Assembly: GCA_003220195.1 (NCBI GenBank)
Contig: QHRT01000125.1
Location: 16,729 to 24,144, forward strand
Direction: 5' to 3'
DNA length: 7,416 nucleotides
Source: Candidatus Rokuibacteriota bacterium
Lineage (GTDB): Bacteria > Methylomirabilota > Methylomirabilia > Rokubacteriales > CSP1-6
Position 1 is the stretch's first letter. The number at the start of each line of letters is the position of its first letter. Both the position numbers and the translations under genes were made by a program. Below, one piece after another: positions 6,672-7,416 of the stretch. The notes beneath the pieces are model-generated. The model was not told the origin of the DNA and did no database searches. It saw only the letters and a program-made list of their open reading frames with translations.

Positions 6672-6718
6672 GGGCCACCGGTGGTGGGCCCCGTCGGCCG
6701 GTCCACCGGCCGTGGGGC
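6672..6718 (-). terminator. Overlapping GC-rich hairpins after the M48 protease gene
   Basis: Two strong stem-loops lie 25-70 nt beyond the protease stop. The first (6688-6718) pairs GCCCC with GGGGC and CGGCCGG with CCGGCCG around a four-base loop, with a small internal mismatch. The second (6672-6691) pairs GGGCC/GGCCC and ACC/GGT with a three-base loop. They share bases 6688-6691 and cannot both fold completely. There is no run of U after either on the minus strand, so this is not a classical intrinsic terminator; it may stabilise the mRNA 3' end or assist termination before the dcw promoter. Confidence 0.4.
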
Positions 6719-6742
6719 ACGCGGGGGGCGAGACTGGAGGTT

Positions 6743-7416
6743 TCAACGCGCCGTGTAGTACCTCATGGCCTCCGGAATCCAGCCCTCGATCTGCTGGATC
6801 CGGGTTTCGGGTGAGGGATGGGTGGACAGGAACTCGGGCGGCCGGGCGCCGCTCGAGGCCTGCGCCATTCGTACCCAAAGGTCTCGAGCGGCCCAGGGAT
6901 GATAACCTGCCTTCGCCATGTAGACGAGCCCCAGATGGTCGGCTTCGGATTCCTGCGCGCGGCTGAACGCGAGGAGCCCGCCTTGCGCGAGCCCCATGAA
7001 CGCGGTCGTGCCGAGCTGCATCAGCCGCGGATCGCGGCCGGCGAGCATCAGCTCCGCGGCGCCGGCGCCGAGCTGCAGGGCCAGCTGCTGGCTGACGCGC
7101 TCACCGCTGTGCCGCGCGATCGCGTGCGAGACTTCGTGACCGAGCACCGCGGCGAGCCCGGCGTCGGCGCGCGTCACCGGCAGGATCCCGGTGTAGACGG
7201 CGACCTTGCCGCCGGGCAGCGCGAACGCGTTCACCTGCTTGTCCTCGATGACGTTGAACTCCCACTGGTAGTCGGTGCGTCCGGTCGCATCGGCGATGCG
7301 CCGGCCGACGCGCGTCACCGTCGCGTTCAGCGCGGGATCTTTCGTGACCGCCGATTTCTGGATGATCTGCTGGTAGGCGTCGAGCCCCATCGCGAGCTCG
7401 GTGCTCTCGGGAAGCA
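6743..7416 (-). CDS. M48 family zinc metalloprotease, 5' end outside the window
   Basis: The visible 223 C-terminal residues are the catalytic domain of a peptidase family M48 enzyme of the BepA/LoiP/YcaL type, typically periplasmic or outer-membrane-associated proteases in envelope quality control. The zinc site is clear: HEVSH (codons 7138-7124), preceded by ALPGGKVAVYTGIL and AAVLG, with the third ligand in AFSRAQESEADHLG (the ExEAD motif) and the conserved FLSTHPSPETRI near the C-terminus. The frame is open to the right edge, reading LPESTELAMGLDAY, which resembles the conserved E-x-x-x-G segment found in these proteins before the catalytic core. The ATG at 7390 is therefore internal; the true start and any signal peptide or lipobox lie beyond 7416. 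There are no TPR repeats after the protease domain in this copy, unlike BepA, so it is closer to LoiP in plan. It is co-directional with the dcw genes but separated by 205 bp containing their promoter, so it is probably its own transcription unit. Confidence 0.93.
   Translation of the reverse strand, partial: LPESTELAMGLDAYQQIIQKSAVTKDPALNATVTRVGRRIADATGRTDYQWEFNVIEDKQVNAFALPGGKVAVYTGILPVTRADAGLAAVLGHEVSHAIARHSGERVSQQLALQLGAGAAELMLAGRDPRLMQLGTTAFMGLAQGGLLAFSRAQESEADHLGLVYMAKAGYHPWAARDLWVRMAQASSGARPPEFLSTHPSPETRIQQIEGWIPEAMRYYTAR

Noticed and set aside
6400..6966. Small plus-strand frames across mraZ, the intergenic region and the protease 3' end
   Set aside because: No ribosome binding sites, no recognisable domains, and they run antisense to well-supported genes or through the promoter.
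6743..7390. ATG at 7390 as the start of the M48 protease
   Set aside because: The frame stays open to the window edge with conserved-looking sequence (PESTELAMG) before this Met, and the family has further N-terminal sequence including an export signal.
1..7416. A novel defence, mobile or biosynthetic system
   Set aside because: Every kilobase is accounted for by conserved dcw genes or the M48 protease. I found no transposase, integrase, direct-repeat array, tRNA-like attachment site or compositional break.

Overview
This is an ordinary but informative stretch of a bacterial division and cell wall (dcw) cluster, read entirely from the minus strand. In transcription order (right to left) it holds the 3' part of an M48 zinc metalloprotease gene, an intergenic control region, then mraZ, rsmH (mraW), ftsL, ftsI (a class B penicillin-binding protein with a PASTA domain), murE and most of murF, which runs off the left edge. 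The gene order and close packing are those of a classical dcw operon. I see no mobile element, CRISPR array, tRNA, rRNA or defence system.

Organism: very high GC, a dcw order with ftsL between rsmH and ftsI, a MurE carrying the DNPR motif expected for meso-diaminopimelate addition, a PASTA-bearing FtsI, and a BepA/LoiP-like M48 protease just upstream. Together these suggest a high-GC, probably diderm bacterium, such as a deltaproteobacterial or Rokubacteria/Methylomirabilota-type lineage. That placement is an inference and is weak.

Control region (6538-6742): a good sigma70-type promoter on the minus strand (perfect TTGACA, 17-nt spacer, TACATT) is followed by three direct repeats of TGGGA/TGGGA/TGGTG with an exact 10-bp period, just before mraZ. 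This matches the known MraZ operator layout and implies autoregulation. A perfect 8-bp inverted repeat abuts the -35 box on its upstream side. Further upstream, overlapping GC-rich hairpins lie at the end of the protease gene.

Junctions: rsmH/ftsL and ftsL/ftsI overlap by 4 nt (GTGA and TTGA), ftsI/murE are separated by 1 nt, and murE/murF overlap by 4 nt only if murF starts at an ATA codon (ATAG). The two genes that follow a TAG stop (rsmH after mraZ, murF after murE) are exactly the two that lack an ATG/GTG/TTG at the place homology predicts. Automatic annotation would probably misplace both starts. This is the most unusual signal in the window.

How the genes work together: MraZ senses or limits operon expression; RsmH methylates 16S rRNA; FtsL and FtsI belong to the septal peptidoglycan synthase complex; MurE and MurF add the third residue and the D-Ala-D-Ala dipeptide to the UDP-MurNAc peptide precursor that FtsI later crosslinks.
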